This document shows positions 50,469 through 52,055 of a DNA stretch of 52,055 bases, one piece after another. The notes under the pieces are model-generated. The model was given only the letters and a program-made list of their open reading frames with translations. It did not search any database and was not told the DNA's origin. Each line of letters begins with the position of its first letter. The stretch's first letter is position 1. Origin of the DNA: an uncultured Prevotella sp. (GTDB taxonomy: Bacteria; Bacteroidota; Bacteroidia; Bacteroidales; Bacteroidaceae); assembly GCA_902798285.1 (NCBI GenBank), contig CADBVZ010000023.1, positions 6,092 to 58,146 on the forward strand, given 5' to 3'. Both the position numbers and the translations under genes were made by a program.

Positions 50469-52055
50469 ATGTATACAAAAGAAGAATTAGAATCTATGGA
50501 TATACCCCAGTTGGTGGGTATAGCTGATCAGTTGGGCATCAAGGTTTCTCCTGATGACCAGATGGAGGATGTGGTTTACGCCATCCTCGACAAGGCTGCC
50601 GAAAACAGCGCTGTAGCTGAAGAGGCACCAAAACGCAAGCGTACACGTATCGCAAAAAAAGATACCAGTAAGGTTTACACCGTGAAAGGTGAAGACGGCG
50701 AGAATCTCGACGCTAAGTCAAATCGTAAAACGAAGAAGGCCGAGACACCTTCGCTCTTCAGCGACGAACCCATAGCCGCTCCCGCAGAGGAGCCGGCACC
50801 TGCTGCTCCCAAGCGTCGTGGCCGCCCCTCAAAGGCTCAGTTGGCTGCCGAAGAGGCTGCTCGCAAGGCTGAAGAGGAAGCTGCCCAGGCTCAAGAGGAT
50901 GCAGTTCCCGAGGCCGGCGATTACGCGGTGCCTGAGTCAGGCGACTTCGTAGTGCCCGAGGCTGGTAACTTCGAATCCTCTGCTGCCGACGATATGGAGG
51001 CCACCAACGCCATCGAGCAGTTGCGTGAGCAGCTCTCTAACCGTAAGGAGCAGCAGCCCGCCCTCAGCCCTGATACCGACGAGGTTGATGAGAACGGCGT
51101 ATGGCTTGGCGATCCCGGCGACGGCACCGACTTCATCACCATGATCGATATCCCCATCGAGGACCAGATGGCCAGTCCTTCACTCGACATCTTCGACCGT
51201 CCCATGGTGCAGCAGTCACCCGTCATCGAGGAGAAATTTGCCGCCCCTGCCAATATGCCTAAGTACGACTTTGGTGATTTCATCACCGGCAATGGCGTGC
51301 TCGAGTGCCTCACCGACGGCTACGGATTCCTCCGCAGTTCCGACTATAACTACCTGTCGTCGCCCGATGATATCTACGTATCGCCCCAGCAGATTAAGAA
51401 GTATGGTCTGAAGACCGGCGATGTGGTGGATTGCACCGTGCGCCCGCCCCATGAGAACGAGAAATACTTCGCCCTCTCTACGGTCAACTCTATCAATGGC
51501 CGCAATCCTAATGAGGTTCGCGATCGTGTGGCTTTCGAGCACCTCACGCCCCTCTTCCCCGAGGAGAAGTTCACTCTCTGTGGCGATAAGGCAACCACTA
51601 ACCCCAGCGTTCGTATTGTCGACCTCTTCTCGCCTATCGGTAAAGGTCAGCGTGCGCTCATCGTGGCCCAGCCTAAGACTGGTAAGACCATCCTCATGAA
51701 GGATATCGCCAACGCCATCGCCGCCAACCATCCCGAGGCTTATATCATGATGCTGCTCATCGATGAGCGCCCTGAGGAGGTAACCGATATGGCCCGCACC
51801 GTCGATGCCGAGGTGATTGCCTCTACCTTCGACGAGCCCGCCGACCGTCACGTAAAGATTGCCGGCATCGTACTCGAGAAGGCTAAGCGTATGGTAGAGT
51901 GCGGTCACGATGTAGTCATCTTCCTCGACTCTATCACCCGTCTGGCCCGCGCCTACAACACCGTGGCTCCTGCCTCTGGTAAGGTGCTCACCGGTGGTGT
52001 CGATGCCAACGCCCTGCAGAAGCCCAAGCGCTTCTTCGGTGCAGCCCGTAACATC
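50469..52055 (+). CDS. rho: Transcription termination factor Rho (N-terminal 529 codons, cut by window edge)
   Basis: RNA-dependent hexameric ATPase that ends transcription. From ATG at 50469 the frame is open to the window edge. A SAP-like Rho-N domain (about 5-42) is followed by a long Ala/Glu/Lys/Pro-rich low-complexity insert (about 43-260) with [10 protein letters not shown], typical of Bacteroidetes Rho. The cold-shock-type RNA-binding domain starts near 272 ([16 protein letters not shown]). The ATPase domain has AQPKTGKT (400-407; P-loop Lys406) and Walker [17 protein letters not shown]. The Q and R loops near the end are partly visible or beyond the edge. An in-frame ATG 69 nt upstream gives a longer frame, but its peptide does not look like a Rho N-terminus. 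Confidence 0.96.
   Translation, partial: MYTKEELESMDIPQLVGIADQLGIKVSPDDQMEDVVYAILDKAAENSAVAEEAPKRKRTRIAKKDTSKVYTVKGEDGENLDAKSNRKTKKAETPSLFSDEPIAAPAEEPAPAAPKRRGRPSKAQLAAEEAARKAEEEAAQAQEDAVPEAGDYAVPESGDFVVPEAGNFESSAADDMEATNAIEQLREQLSNRKEQQPALSPDTDEVDENGVWLGDPGDGTDFITMIDIPIEDQMASPSLDIFDRPMVQQSPVIEEKFAAPANMPKYDFGDFITGNGVLECLTDGYGFLRSSDYNYLSSPDDIYVSPQQIKKYGLKTGDVVDCTVRPPHENEKYFALSTVNSINGRNPNEVRDRVAFEHLTPLFPEEKFTLCGDKATTNPSVRIVDLFSPIGKGQRALIVAQPKTGKTILMKDIANAIAANHPEAYIMMLLIDERPEEVTDMARTVDAEVIASTFDEPADRHVKIAGIVLEKAKRMVECGHDVVIFLDSITRLARAYNTVAPASGKVLTGGVDANALQKPKRFFGAARNI

Overview
The window is a stretch of ordinary chromosome from a Bacteroidales bacterium, most likely Prevotellaceae (Prevotella or Segatella type). 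The pointers are lineage-typical genes (PorD/DUF4835, GldE, DUF3127, the DUF5112/DUF5113 sensor kinase with its DUF5932-like regulator, a Rho with a long low-complexity N-terminal insert). Promoters have the Bacteroidetes form TTTG, 19-21 nt, TAnnTTTG instead of -35/-10 boxes. I see no phage, insertion sequence, CRISPR array or rRNA.

Layout. 1-3176 (minus): an acidic-tailed protein, the membrane pyrophosphatase HppA, and the first 35 codons of a secreted protein running off the left edge. 3286-6793 (plus): rarA, a TRIC-type channel and dnaB. 6831-13138 (minus): dnaN, a DnaQ-like exonuclease, porD, recN and a TPR protein with a dead protease-like domain. 13309-13698: a small SSB-like DUF3127 protein. 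13948-15425 (minus): trmN6 and an omega-amidase. 15534-22508 (plus): lon, tgt, an LptF/G permease, a DEAD-box helicase and ispE. 22556-23596 (minus): galE. 24110-29096 (minus): a four-gene signalling operon led by a 1072-residue double sensor kinase.

29157-34926 is a divergent hexuronate module: kdgK-eda to the left, a LacI-type regulator, uxaA, an NhaC antiporter and an orphan nucleotidyltransferase-family protein to the right. UxaA, KdgK and Eda form a continuous path from altronate through KDG and KDPG to pyruvate and glyceraldehyde 3-phosphate. Then come a GH25 lysozyme, a C11 protease lipoprotein, gldE, ssb, a four-tRNA cluster (Gly-Leu-Leu-Gly), nspC with an overlapping REC-kinase, glmS, two tRNA-Asp genes, a minus-strand operon (ABC-F, recR, small membrane protein, glycosyltransferase, SpeG-like acetyltransferase), engB, and the first 529 codons of rho at the right edge.

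The most unusual signals are: two intergenic tandem arrays with the same 22-nt period and a shared AGTC/GACT core (13767-13942 and about 23840-23993); a histidine kinase made of two kinase-like halves with what looks like an internal signal peptide; C-terminal LPF tips like the SSB tail on DnaB and the DUF3127 protein as well as on SSB; a Tgt lacking the usual zinc cysteines; and a terminator-like hairpin in the rho leader. Function calls rest on motif and family recognition by eye; no database search was run.
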